From: an uncultured Pirellula sp.
GTDB lineage: Bacteria > Planctomycetota > Planctomycetia > Pirellulales > Pirellulaceae
Length of the DNA stretch: 39,454 bases
Assembly: GCA_903820735.1 (NCBI GenBank)
Contig: CAIJIZ010000324.1
Location: 1-39,454 of the forward strand
Direction of reading: 5' to 3'
The notes beneath the pieces were generated by a model that was not told the origin of the DNA, did no database searches, and saw only the letters and a program-made list of their open reading frames with translations. Both the position numbers and the translations under genes were made by a program. Below, one piece after another: positions 17,592 to 25,414 of this stretch (positions within the stretch are counted from its first letter, which is position 1; every line of letters starts with the position of its first letter).

Positions 17592-18371
17592 TTATTTGCT
17601 TGATGGTTCTTCAAGCGTTCGATAAACCCAGTCCTTCACGGCGACCTTCGATTGAAACACGCAGTATCCTAGAGGTCGCGACCGCATGACTTCGGCTCGT
17701 ACCGAGAATTTGCGATTCCCGCGGGGGACTTCCAAGATCTGTTCATCATCGAGCCACACGGTGATGTTCTGTGCGTCGACACGAACTTTGAATCGATACC
17801 ACTGTCCATTTTTGAAATTCCGATAGCTTGCGGTTTCATTCTCGCTTGCGTCGTTCCCGTCGATGCTGCTGATTCCGACAAGTCCCCCACCCCAGCCACC
17901 GGCGATCAACGAGCAGTGTTCTTTGCCTACCGGGAAAGTCACTCCGGCGAAGAAGTCCGAACCTTCAACTCGTTGAGCACTCCACTGCATCTCGTAATTT
18001 TCAGTCGGGAAGTCCTTCCCTAGTTTTGTGACACCGGTCAGCGGCTCACCGCGTTCAAGGGTCAGTGTTCCACCCTCGATCACCGAGGAACCTTCTCCGC
18101 CAAAGTTGGTCGATTCCCAGCCATCGAGTCCTTTTTCGGGCAAGAGTTTCTTCCAACCGAGCTTTGCATCTGCTTGCTTTGCATCTGCTTGCGGTTTGCT
18201 GTCTTGGGCTAGGCCTGTTGATAAGCCAATAGCAGGGGAGCACAGTGCCAAGCCGCACAGCGAAGCAATTTGGCACAGCGAAGCAATTCGGCGCAGCAGT
18301 GTTGTTTTGCGCGAGGATTTCGAGTGCTGGGCGAGTCGTGGGTTCGACGAGAGAGAGGAAGGAGACTGCAT
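17592..18371 (-). CDS. DUF1080 (3-keto-disaccharide hydrolase-like) exported protein
   Basis: From the ATG at 18371 the product is 259 aa. A long Ser-rich, basic leader and a hydrophobic stretch act as signal peptide. Mature features are GWKKLLPEKGLDGWE, a beta-sandwich pattern, CSLIAGGWGGGLVGISSIDG, and the closing QSKVAVKDWVYRTL, all typical of DUF1080, a concanavalin-like fold that includes 3-keto-glycoside hydrolases. An alternative GTG start lies at 18386. The signal region contains an 18-bp tandem duplication (18256-18291), and a QADAK motif is also duplicated just after it. It follows the sigma factor by 66 bp on the same strand and may be co-transcribed. The activity is a family-based inference. 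Confidence 0.82.
   Translation of the reverse strand: MQSPSSLSSNPRLAQHSKSSRKTTLLRRIASLCQIASLCGLALCSPAIGLSTGLAQDSKPQADAKQADAKLGWKKLLPEKGLDGWESTNFGGEGSSVIEGGTLTLERGEPLTGVTKLGKDFPTENYEMQWSAQRVEGSDFFAGVTFPVGKEHCSLIAGGWGGGLVGISSIDGNDASENETASYRNFKNGQWYRFKVRVDAQNITVWLDDEQILEVPRGNRKFSVRAEVMRSRPLGYCVFQSKVAVKDWVYRTLEEPSSK
18256..18291. repeat. 18-bp in-frame tandem duplication in a signal peptide
   Basis: Two 18-bp units (18256-18273, 18274-18291) differ at one position. They encode a repeated IASLC-type segment in the hydrophobic core of the DUF1080 signal peptide. The length is a multiple of three, so the frame is kept. Confidence 0.75.
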
Positions 18372-18437
18372 GGCAAAAATTCTCACTGGTATGATTTTTT
18401 GAAGTTGTAAGGGGCTTGCTAATCGACCGAAGCAGCT

Positions 18438-19004
18438 TTACTGGTTCGGGTTCCACTCCGGGAATTTTTCGAGTTGTTGTTTCAGAGCAGCTCGGGAGCG
18501 GTTCAACCGAGAGCGGACCGTGCCGATGGAGATCTTCAAGACCTCTGCGATATCTTCGTAGGAGAGATCTTCCATTTCGCGGAGGACCAAGATCGAGCGG
18601 TGGTCTTCGGAGAGCAGAGCAAGCGCTCGATGGACGAGCTGGATGTCTTCCGAGCGGGTCATGCGGGTATCGGGCGTATCCCCTTCGAACTCCGGCTCTG
18701 CGCCGGTATTCTCCCGAGTCTCGTCGAGGGACTGATGGTTCTTCCGTCGGCGGCGTCGAGCTAAAGCAAAATTGAAAGCGATACGGTAGAGCCAGGTAAA
18801 GAAGCGGCTGTTGCGTTGGAATGTGTCGAGCTTTAGGTACGCTTGGATGAACGACTCCTGGACAACATCTTCGGCTTCGTCTGCGCTGCCGACGATGCTG
18901 ATCATGGCCGTATAGAGTCGGTCTTGATAGCGGACGACCAACGTCTCAAAGGCTGAGCTTTGTCCGGCAAGGGCCAGCTCGATGAGTTTATCTTCGTCGT
19001 TCAC
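18438..19004 (-). CDS. ECF-type RNA polymerase sigma factor
   Basis: From a GTG at 19004 (VNDEDKLIELALAGQ) the product is 188 aa, normal for extracytoplasmic-function sigma factors. Region 2 (AFETLVVRYQDRLY... AEDVVQESFIQAYLKL... FFTWLYRIAFNFA) binds core polymerase and the -10 element. Region 4 (ALLSEDHRSILVLREMEDLSYEDIAEVL... GTVRSRLNRSRAALK) recognises -35. An in-frame ATG at 19061 would add 19 residues unlike the family. Neither start has a strong ribosome-binding site. No anti-sigma factor lies next to it, so control must come from elsewhere. Its targets are unknown. Confidence 0.93.
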   Translation of the reverse strand: MNDEDKLIELALAGQSSAFETLVVRYQDRLYTAMISIVGSADEAEDVVQESFIQAYLKLDTFQRNSRFFTWLYRIAFNFALARRRRRKNHQSLDETRENTGAEPEFEGDTPDTRMTRSEDIQLVHRALALLSEDHRSILVLREMEDLSYEDIAEVLKISIGTVRSRLNRSRAALKQQLEKFPEWNPNQ

Positions 19005-19087
19005 GCTCGGAGCACAGGAAAAGGAGAGGAGCAGTCGTGGAAGATGGCCTGGGATAGCCATCCACGAAAATCATGATCATATTTTTG

Positions 19088-19120
19088 ATTTCGTGGGATG
19101 AAAACCCGGGGTTTCACGAA
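19088..19120. terminator. Possible hairpin after the MacB-like permease gene
   Basis: Outer arms TTTCGTG and CACGAA enclose an inner AAACCC/GGGTTT pairing, between the permease stop and the sigma factor start. No clean T-run follows on the minus strand, so it may be structural rather than a true terminator. Confidence 0.35.
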
Positions 19121-19138
19121 GGATTTCCGAAAAAACCT

Positions 19139-20380
19139 TTATTCATACCTCAGAGCATCGATCGGATCGAGCCTGCTGGCTCTCCAAGCCGGGTAGAAAC
19201 CGAAGCCGATGCCGACGCAAGCCGAGAAGATTAGGCTGACGATCGCGGCCCACTGATTGACGATGATCGGCCAGTCTCGCCCCGAAGAAACGGCGTTGAT
19301 GGCCATGGTCAGCCCCACCGATCCGACGATCCCAAGCGTCACGCCGATGGCTCCACCAACGAGAGACAAGACCATCGCCTCGACTAGAAACTGCATCAAA
19401 ATGTCTTTTGGCCGGGCCCCAACCGCCATCCGAATCCCAATTTCCCGGGTTCGCTCGGTGACAGATACAAGCATAATGTTCATGATCCCCACCCCGCCGA
19501 CGACTAGCGAGATTCCGGCTATCGATGCGAGCATCGCAGTAAGCGTTCCGGTGACGATCCCAAAGGCACTTGCGATTTCCGTGGTGTTGGCAACTTCAAA
19601 GTCAGGAGGCTGCCCCATCGAAATGCGATGGCGATCCATCATCAGCGAACGGATCTCTTGCTCGGCAACCCCCATCAAATCGGTAGACCGAGCCGACGCC
19701 AAAGCCACATCGACATTGTTGAAGTTCGATCCTTGCAGTCGTTTACGCACGGTCGTAAATGGCATCAACACAACGTCGTCTTGGTCGTCTCCGACGATGT
19801 TCGCCCCCTTGGTCGCTAGTACACCGACGATTTCAAAAGGTATGTTCTTGATGCGCACGGTCTGCCCAAGAGGATTTGCGGTCTGAAACAGTTTCTTTGA
19901 AACCGTAGATCCAATCACACAAACCTTGTTCGAGTTGTTGATGTCCCCGTCTGCAAAGAAGTTACCTGCGGAAATTTGCCAGTTGCGAACAAGCAGATAA
20001 TCGGCACCTACCCCAACTAATTCCCTTGGACGCCAATTATTGTTGCCGCTGATCACTTGCCCAACCGCCCCGACTATCGGACTTGCCGCCAATACACTCG
20101 GACACTCTTTCGAAATCGCTTGAATGTCCCCAACGGTCAACGAAGGAACTTGGCCCGAGCGCGCACCGCGAGCTTGGCGACTCCCCGGAGAGATAACGAT
20201 CACGTTCGTTCCGAGATTCTTGAACTCACCTTGAACCAACTCGCTCGCACTCGTGCCGATCGAGACCATCGCCGTAACGGCTGCGATCCCAATGACCACC
20301 CCAAGGATGGTCAGCCCCGCTCGCATCTTGTTCTTTGCTAAAGCAGCGGTAGCGATTCGGAAAATATTTAGGAATGACAC
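19139..20380 (-). CDS. MacB-like ABC transporter permease
   Basis: The 413-aa protein has an N-terminal helix (KMRAGLTILGVVIGIAAVTAMVSIG), a MacB periplasmic core-type domain (about 45-260), and three C-terminal FtsX-domain helices including the GGVGIMNIMLVSVTERTREIGIRMAVGA segment typical of this family. It should work with a separate ATPase and a membrane-fusion protein to export peptides, lipids or macrolide-like compounds; neither is adjacent. The start is a GTG at 20380 inside the end of the glycosyltransferase gene, a 13-bp overlap that indicates coupling. Its pairing with a glycosyltransferase hints at export of a glycosylated product, but this is only context. Confidence 0.9.
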   Translation of the reverse strand: MSFLNIFRIATAALAKNKMRAGLTILGVVIGIAAVTAMVSIGTSASELVQGEFKNLGTNVIVISPGSRQARGARSGQVPSLTVGDIQAISKECPSVLAASPIVGAVGQVISGNNNWRPRELVGVGADYLLVRNWQISAGNFFADGDINNSNKVCVIGSTVSKKLFQTANPLGQTVRIKNIPFEIVGVLATKGANIVGDDQDDVVLMPFTTVRKRLQGSNFNNVDVALASARSTDLMGVAEQEIRSLMMDRHRISMGQPPDFEVANTTEIASAFGIVTGTLTAMLASIAGISLVVGGVGIMNIMLVSVTERTREIGIRMAVGARPKDILMQFLVEAMVLSLVGGAIGVTLGIVGSVGLTMAINAVSSGRDWPIIVNQWAAIVSLIFSACVGIGFGFYPAWRASRLDPIDALRYE

Positions 20381-21525
20381 GCAAGTTCTCGGTAAAGGGT
20401 TTCGTAAAGCGCTTCGTACTTTCGCAATTGATGCCGAAGCTCGAATTCGTTGGCCGCACGCTCACGATTCGCGCTGCCGAGAGATTGTAGTTTATCGGGT
20501 TGGCGAACCAGGTCGATAACCAATCTGACCCAACCTTCCCAATCTTCTCGAACTACACTCTGAGCTTCGAGCTGCCCACCAAGCAGTGCCGCGACTCCCT
20601 CGACCCGCATGGTCGCTACCGGTAAACCCACCGACATGGCTTCAAGAATCACATTCGGCATGCCTTCGTAACGAGTCGGAAGCAACAACAGCTCCGATTC
20701 GAGCATTTTCTCTAGAACATTCGGTTGTTTGCCCAACAAATCGATGCGATGGGAAAAAGGTGAGGACTGCAAGAAGCTTTTCCAAGCCGGCATCCACGAC
20801 CCCTCACCGATGATCACCAAGCGATGATCGGGTAGCGATTGAAGGATCCTCTCGGCGTTGCGCAGAAGTACGTCGATTCCTTTTTGAAGTTCGAGCCGGC
20901 CCACGAAAAGCAACTGCTTGCTCGACTCCTCAGCGTGGGGCTGCGCCCAAGACCGCGAATTTCGAGGAATGCTGACCCCGTTTTCAATCACCATCAGTTT
21001 CTCCGAAGGAACACCTTCCTTCCTATGGCTCCAAGCCGCGACTTCGGCGCTGACGCAAACCACTCGACTCGCCGGTCTATGCCAAATCCATCCAAGCCAT
21101 CGACGCCAAGTGCGAGGCTCGACAACCCGAATACCGGGAACCCAAATGACTCCGGTCCGTCCGTAGAGCAAGCCTCCCAAGACGTTCGCGTGCCATAGAA
21201 AGCCTTGAGCTACATCCGGTTTTCGATCTTTAATCAACCTGCGCAATCCAAGCTGAGCTCGAAACCATTGCCACGGCTTGCTAGCATTCAAAAAGTGGAT
21301 TTGCAGTTCGCCGCTTGGGGCTCCCACCGCGGCTTGGCTTTGAAGGTTTTCGGAGACTTGTTTCAGGTTTTCCCACAGAACGCTTTTTGCTGCCCCTTGA
21401 GGTGGCGGGCCGATAGAGATCACCCGGACTTTTGAGCCGCGTTGAGCTAGGTACGTCGCTAATTCAGCGCAGCAGCGTTCCGCTCCCCCGGTCTCGATTT
21501 CGGTGATCAACAGATCGATAAGCAT
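20368..21525 (-). CDS. GT4-family glycosyltransferase
   Basis: The 385-aa protein begins MLIDLLITEIETGGAERCCAELA, the usual N-terminal acceptor domain start of GT-B glycosyltransferases. Later LFVGRLELQKGIDVLL opens the nucleotide-sugar domain, and LLPTRYEGMPNVILEAMSVGLPV contains the E-x7-E motif (EGMPNVILE) of GT4 enzymes. It transfers a sugar from a nucleotide donor to an unknown acceptor such as a polysaccharide or lipid. It overlaps the MacB-like permease start by 13 bp and is the first gene of that pair. Length and motifs are complete. Confidence 0.92.
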   Translation of the reverse strand: MLIDLLITEIETGGAERCCAELATYLAQRGSKVRVISIGPPPQGAAKSVLWENLKQVSENLQSQAAVGAPSGELQIHFLNASKPWQWFRAQLGLRRLIKDRKPDVAQGFLWHANVLGGLLYGRTGVIWVPGIRVVEPRTWRRWLGWIWHRPASRVVCVSAEVAAWSHRKEGVPSEKLMVIENGVSIPRNSRSWAQPHAEESSKQLLFVGRLELQKGIDVLLRNAERILQSLPDHRLVIIGEGSWMPAWKSFLQSSPFSHRIDLLGKQPNVLEKMLESELLLLPTRYEGMPNVILEAMSVGLPVATMRVEGVAALLGGQLEAQSVVREDWEGWVRLVIDLVRQPDKLQSLGSANRERAANEFELRHQLRKYEALYETLYRELACHS

Positions 21526-21754
21526 CTACGAACCGGCTTGTTTGCGAAGTGGGATTGTTTGTGAGCTGGTTTGTTGGCAATCGGGGCTTGTTGGCAATCG
21601 GGGTTTTATTGCAGCGAGATTCTTTTGAAATCTGTGTTGTGCCCGATCCGGTCGACAAGCTAAAGAGAATCTGTAGCAAAGTTTGCAGTGGCGATGGAAC
21701 ACCCGTTCCTGGATTCCTGAGCGGACTTGAATTTCCCAAGCATGGAGGCATGGG
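21526..21754. other. Divergent intergenic region with a 17-bp duplication
   Basis: This separates the glycosyltransferase (minus) and the lipoprotein (plus) and must contain their promoters. TTGTTGGCAATCGGGG occurs at 21571-21586 and again at 21588-21603 (17-bp period). GGAGG at 21744-21748 is the ribosome-binding site of the plus-strand gene. Confidence 0.5.
21571..21603. repeat. 17-bp tandem duplication
   Basis: Two perfect 16-bp copies separated by one base, in the intergenic region upstream of the glycosyltransferase and the lipoprotein nuclease-like gene. Confidence 0.8.
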
Positions 21755-23005
21755 ATGGTTCCACAATCCGACGCGTGCTTCGAGCGTTCTTCGCGAATGG
21801 GTCTGTACGCCTGTTTCCGACGAATCGTTCATGCATTCTCGGCAAGCATTCTTCGTTATTTAACTGCGGTCGGCATTCTATTTTTATCCTTGGTTAGTTT
21901 CCTTGGTTGCGATTTCGTAGAATCGCTTCCCCCATCAAGCGGTCTTCTACCGCAGGGACAAGCGGGTTATTCACAAGCCGGTTATAGCACCGCGCAGGGT
22001 TACAGTACCGCGCAGGGCAATCCTAACGAGGTATTACCGGATTCGTCGGCATCGCGATCATTGCAAAGGACATCGTTTCGTCCAACGGAAACCGCCACCG
22101 GTCCGCTACCGGTTCCAAAACGCACACCTCAAAATACGTTGATTGCGAGTTTTAACATTCAGGCGTTTGGGGAAAAGAAGGTCTCGGACCCGGTTGTTGT
22201 GCAACGCATCGTCGCGATCTTGCGCCTTTTCGATGTCACAGCGATCCAAGAAGTTCGTGCGATGGAACAAACGGTCTTGCCGCGATTGATCCAATTGGTC
22301 AATGCCGAAGGTGCTCGCTACGATTTCATCCTAGGCCCACGCCTTGGTCGCTCCAATTCCAAAGAGCAATACTGTTACATTTACGATACGACTCGAATTG
22401 TTTCGAGTCCTTCGGCGAGTTACACCGTCAACGACACTGCGGATCTATTGCACCGCGAACCGCTTGTCGGTCGCTTTGCCACGCGCGTGCCACCTGGCTA
22501 TCCACCCTTTACTTTCTCGTTGATGAATATCCACACCGATCCAGGGGAGGTCAAGCAAGAGCTTCCGGTGATGCATACGGTGCTTCGAGCGGTTCGCGAA
22601 TACGAATGGTCCACCGCGCGCGAAGACGACGTAATGATGATGGGGGATCTCAATGCCGCACCTTCGAAATTCGGTAACTTAGCCCAAGTCCCAGGTATCT
22701 ATTGGGTCATCAATGATCAACCGACCAACACGAGACGAACCGAAATATACGACAACATTCTCTTCGACCGAGGTCCGACCAACGAGTTCATCGGACGAGC
22801 CGGCGTGCTTGAAATGACCAAGATCTTCGGTATATCGATCGACGAAGCGCTTAAGGTATCCGACCACAATCCGATCTGGGCCGAGTTCACTTCCGTCGAG
22901 CAACCTTCCCCATACTCCGTGCCCCCTGCTCACTCCAATAACCAAGCGGGTCCAGCTTTGACCACCCAAGTCCCAGTCCAAGCTGTCGGTGGGCAAACTC
23001 GTTGA
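21755..23005 (+). CDS. Lipoprotein of the endonuclease/exonuclease/phosphatase (DNase I-like) family
   Basis: The 416-aa product has a long basic n-region, a hydrophobic stretch and a lipobox-like SFLGC near residue 52, suggesting lipid anchoring. A low-complexity GYS/TAQ repeat segment follows. The catalytic domain carries the fold's motifs in order: ASFNIQAFGE (metal/phosphate-binding Asn), AIQEVR (metal-binding Glu), NIHTDPG, MMGDLNAAPS (Asp-x-Asn), and C-terminal SDHNPIWAEF (catalytic Asp-His). These enzymes hydrolyse phosphodiester or phosphomonoester bonds in DNA, RNA, lipids or inositides; which one cannot be told. GGAGG six bases before the ATG supports this start over an in-frame ATG at 21797. 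Confidence 0.88.
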   Translation: MVPQSDACFERSSRMGLYACFRRIVHAFSASILRYLTAVGILFLSLVSFLGCDFVESLPPSSGLLPQGQAGYSQAGYSTAQGYSTAQGNPNEVLPDSSASRSLQRTSFRPTETATGPLPVPKRTPQNTLIASFNIQAFGEKKVSDPVVVQRIVAILRLFDVTAIQEVRAMEQTVLPRLIQLVNAEGARYDFILGPRLGRSNSKEQYCYIYDTTRIVSSPSASYTVNDTADLLHREPLVGRFATRVPPGYPPFTFSLMNIHTDPGEVKQELPVMHTVLRAVREYEWSTAREDDVMMMGDLNAAPSKFGNLAQVPGIYWVINDQPTNTRRTEIYDNILFDRGPTNEFIGRAGVLEMTKIFGISIDEALKVSDHNPIWAEFTSVEQPSPYSVPPAHSNNQAGPALTTQVPVQAVGGQTR

Positions 23006-23056
23006 GAGTAGTACTTATTCTCGCTGCGACGAACAGACGTCGATGTGATCTACGCT

Positions 23057-23120
23057 ATTGGCCTACGAAGACATTGGCCCATGAAGCCATCGGCCTACGA
23101 AGCCATCGGCCTACGAAGCC
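23057..23120. repeat. Four 16-bp tandem repeats in a convergent gap
   Basis: Units of 16 bp (consensus ATCGGCCTACGAAGCC) run without gaps: 23057-23072, 23073-23088, 23089-23104 and 23105-23120. The last two are identical and the first two differ at two or three positions. They lie between the ends of two converging genes. Confidence 0.85.
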
Positions 23121-23133
23121 ATCGATACGGTCG

Positions 23134-23152
23134 CCTTGAATGCCCTTCAAGG
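23134..23152. terminator. Possible terminator hairpin between converging genes
   Basis: CCTTGAA and TTCAAGG form a perfect 7-bp stem around a 5-nt loop, two bases from the stop of the HEAT/TPR gene. No T-run follows, so its role as a terminator is uncertain. Confidence 0.4.
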
Positions 23153-23154
23153 GA

Positions 23155-23799
23155 CTACTGCTGTGCAGCGTGAAAGTACCGGTGCAGCGTTTCTTTCGCC
23201 GCTCTGCATTCCGGGTAAATCCTAGCGGCTTCTAAAAAACATTCCTTCGCCGTCGCTTGTCGATCCATCAACCAGTAGCATTGCCCAAGCAGCACGCAAG
23301 CGCGGTAGCATTCGGGATCGAAGGAGAGCACATGTCGGCAATCATCGATCGCACCCGAGAGTTGCGAGGTATACAAACGGATGAGGCTGCGTAATAACCA
23401 AGATTCGGGATGCAAACCGTGGCGTGTCACCAGCAAATCTGCCATACGGCGTGCGGAATTCCAATTCGCTTCAGCGATGGAATCTTCGATTTCCAATGCA
23501 TATTGCCGCTGCCATTCGCATCGGATCCGCTCCAAGATCAAACTTCTCGCATCATCGGCTTCCCGACGAACCGCCGAGGATTCCGTGCGAAGCCATGGCC
23601 CAAGGAAGGAATACTCAGCTTGTTTCCCAATCAGACCCAACCCCCAAATCGCCGCTTGTTGCTTCTCGATATCCCTCGAATGCACCATCCGCTTGAGCGT
23701 ATGACTGCAATAATGCTCGGCAACGATGGTCGAAACCATCCTCCCGTACACATGCCGCTCGCGGTAGAATGTGACCAACTTGGGTGTTCGTATGTTCAT
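23155..23799 (-). CDS. HEAT/TPR-repeat protein of unknown function
   Basis: Read from the ATG at 23799 (MNIRTPKLVTFYRE) the product is 214 aa. The N-terminal part has HEAT-like helices (about 40-85, KQQAAIWGLGLIG). The C-terminal half has TPR-like repeats (about 110-210, SWLLRSLIRLYTSQLSGAIDDCRHVLSFDPE, CYRACVLLGQCYWLMDRQATAKECFLEAARIYPE). No signal peptide is visible, so it is probably cytoplasmic. A longer frame to 24060 would run into the divergent plus-strand gene and adds basic sequence without family character, so the shorter start is preferred; AGAGAG lies upstream. Such repeats usually mediate protein-protein contacts. The partner is unknown. Confidence 0.75.
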   Translation of the reverse strand: MNIRTPKLVTFYRERHVYGRMVSTIVAEHYCSHTLKRMVHSRDIEKQQAAIWGLGLIGKQAEYSFLGPWLRTESSAVRREADDARSLILERIRCEWQRQYALEIEDSIAEANWNSARRMADLLVTRHGLHPESWLLRSLIRLYTSQLSGAIDDCRHVLSFDPECYRACVLLGQCYWLMDRQATAKECFLEAARIYPECRAAKETLHRYFHAAQQ

Positions 23800-23930
23800 G
23801 CGTAACTCTCTGAGTGATATCCAGTGGTGTTCCACTCTAATCACCTCTTTGCAGTTCGCAATCACTATCATTGAATACGGTAAAAGTAGCTTTGTGCGTC
23901 TTGACTTTTGATTTGCTCCAACATCGTTTT

Positions 23931-25103
23931 GTGCGCAAGTATGCGTGTATTGAGCTGTTGCTCTACGCGACTCTCTGCGCTTTGATCTTAGGTTCGAGTC
24001 ATCGAACTCTTGCTCAGTCACCCACCATACATCCCTATCGAACACCGGGTGCAATCGCATTGTGCGGTCAGCTCAAAACGATCTCGCCGGATTCTGGTTC
24101 GACCATCGAGTTGCCGCTGCTCGATTGGATCGAAAGCTCGCACCTTCGAGATCAAATACCCATATGGCTCGATCGACGTATTCCAAGTGACATCGAATTG
24201 CGATTGGAAATACCCAGCGAACAGACTTGCTACTCAGTTCTACAAAGCGTTGCAAGAAAGCTCGATGCAGAAATCGCTTGCATCGATCGATGGGTTGCTC
24301 TCGTTCCGGTCGGTTTCGCTTCTCGCATCGAATGGGCTTATTGGGATTCGATGACATCCCAAGACACACGATTAAGGACTCCGCTCAAAAATGCAATCGC
24401 TTGGAACGAAGGGACCGATACGCGGCAAATCTGGAAATCCTTCCTCGACACGTGCGGGATCCCCGTCCCAACACCTTCGCCCCTTATCGAAGCCGAGCCG
24501 GATGTATGGCGAGCCTTTCGTCTGGAACAAACCAATGCCGCCGCCGTCGCAACACTTCTGCTCTGCGGTTTCGATCAACGACTCGAATACTCAACTGATC
24601 GTTCTCCAATGATCGACTCACTCTCCGAAGGGACGCCCCCCATGGTCCCTTTTCAATACAGTTCCGAAATCCCGAAAATCGGCAAACAAGCTTGGCAAGA
24701 CTGGCGGGCTCGATGGCCGGAGCTGAAAGTCGAACGAATAGAAAATCGAGGAAGTCCAAACCGTGAGGCTTGGGAAATCCTCGCCCCGGTGGCTGCCCAT
24801 CGGGAACTAATAGATCCACTCACTCCCGTTCCCGCCCCAAAACGAACGGTCGATCCGAAACAGCCCAAGCGTTTCACGGGTCACTACCGAGGGGAAACCC
24901 GCCGGATCCTTGAAAGCCTCAGCAAACAATTGGGGCTTCGGTTTGACGCCGAAGGACTACCGGCCGACCTAGCTCGCCGAGAAATCGATGTGGTTTTTCA
25001 AAATGCCTCCCTGGAGGAACTTCTCGAGAAACTCTCGAAAGCTTCCGGGTTGCGAATCTCGGTGGGCTCCGTGAAACTTCTGGCCACTCCCATCGAGCCC
25101 TAA
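23931..25103 (+). CDS. Exported protein with two STN/secretin-N-like domains
   Basis: I read a GTG start at 23931 (390 aa), giving a signal peptide VRKYACIELLLYATLCALIL...TLAQS; a TTG at 23871 is the alternative. An N-terminal segment (IELPLLDWIESS... LRLEIPSEQTCYSVLQSVARKLDAEIACIDRWVALVP) and a C-terminal segment (TRRILESLSKQLGLRFDAEGLP... VVFQNASLEELLEKLSKASGLRISVG) each resemble the short STN-type beta-alpha-beta domain found before secretins, TonB receptors and in FecR-like proteins. No beta-barrel or secretin domain follows, so it may be a free-standing periplasmic adaptor. It is divergent from the HEAT/TPR gene with about 130 bp between starts. Function not assigned. Confidence 0.65.
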   Translation: MRKYACIELLLYATLCALILGSSHRTLAQSPTIHPYRTPGAIALCGQLKTISPDSGSTIELPLLDWIESSHLRDQIPIWLDRRIPSDIELRLEIPSEQTCYSVLQSVARKLDAEIACIDRWVALVPVGFASRIEWAYWDSMTSQDTRLRTPLKNAIAWNEGTDTRQIWKSFLDTCGIPVPTPSPLIEAEPDVWRAFRLEQTNAAAVATLLLCGFDQRLEYSTDRSPMIDSLSEGTPPMVPFQYSSEIPKIGKQAWQDWRARWPELKVERIENRGSPNREAWEILAPVAAHRELIDPLTPVPAPKRTVDPKQPKRFTGHYRGETRRILESLSKQLGLRFDAEGLPADLARREIDVVFQNASLEELLEKLSKASGLRISVGSVKLLATPIEP

Positions 25104-25414
25104 TCGACCAAAGGTCTCAACTCCGCCCCCCTCCTTTGGCGGGTATTTCCATCCTAAACACGTTGGAATAACCTTAAAAAAGTGTCAGGGAATTGCATCG
25201 ATTTCCTCCCCCCGTCTGTTAAACTGTGGATGGATTGCTGGCATTTCTTAAAGATAAAGAATTGTTCACAACCAAGTTGACCTCGCTGATGTAGACCCTC
25301 TCCGTTGTGCATTGTTACCTACCGCTGATTTCAGCAAACTCCTCGTCTTTGTCTTTCCCTCCTCATCATCTCCTCATCGATTGGTAATGCCTTCGGGCAA
25401 CTTAGGTCAATTTC
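25104..25414. other. 311-bp intergenic region upstream of the LuxR-type regulator
   Basis: CCAAAGG (25108-25114) and CCTTTGG (25133-25139) form a 7-bp stem with an 18-nt loop just after the preceding stop, a possible weak terminator. The rest is pyrimidine-rich in places (CTCCCCCC-type runs) and presumably holds the regulator promoter, but I found no convincing -35/-10 pair. No gene seen. Confidence 0.45.

Noticed and set aside
23057-23120. CRISPR array
   Set aside because: The 16-bp units are contiguous without spacers.
23800-24060. Longer N-terminus for the HEAT/TPR protein (start at 24060)
   Set aside because: It would overlap the divergent gene's start region and signal peptide, and the added residues are basic and unlike repeats. 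The ATG at 23799 is better.
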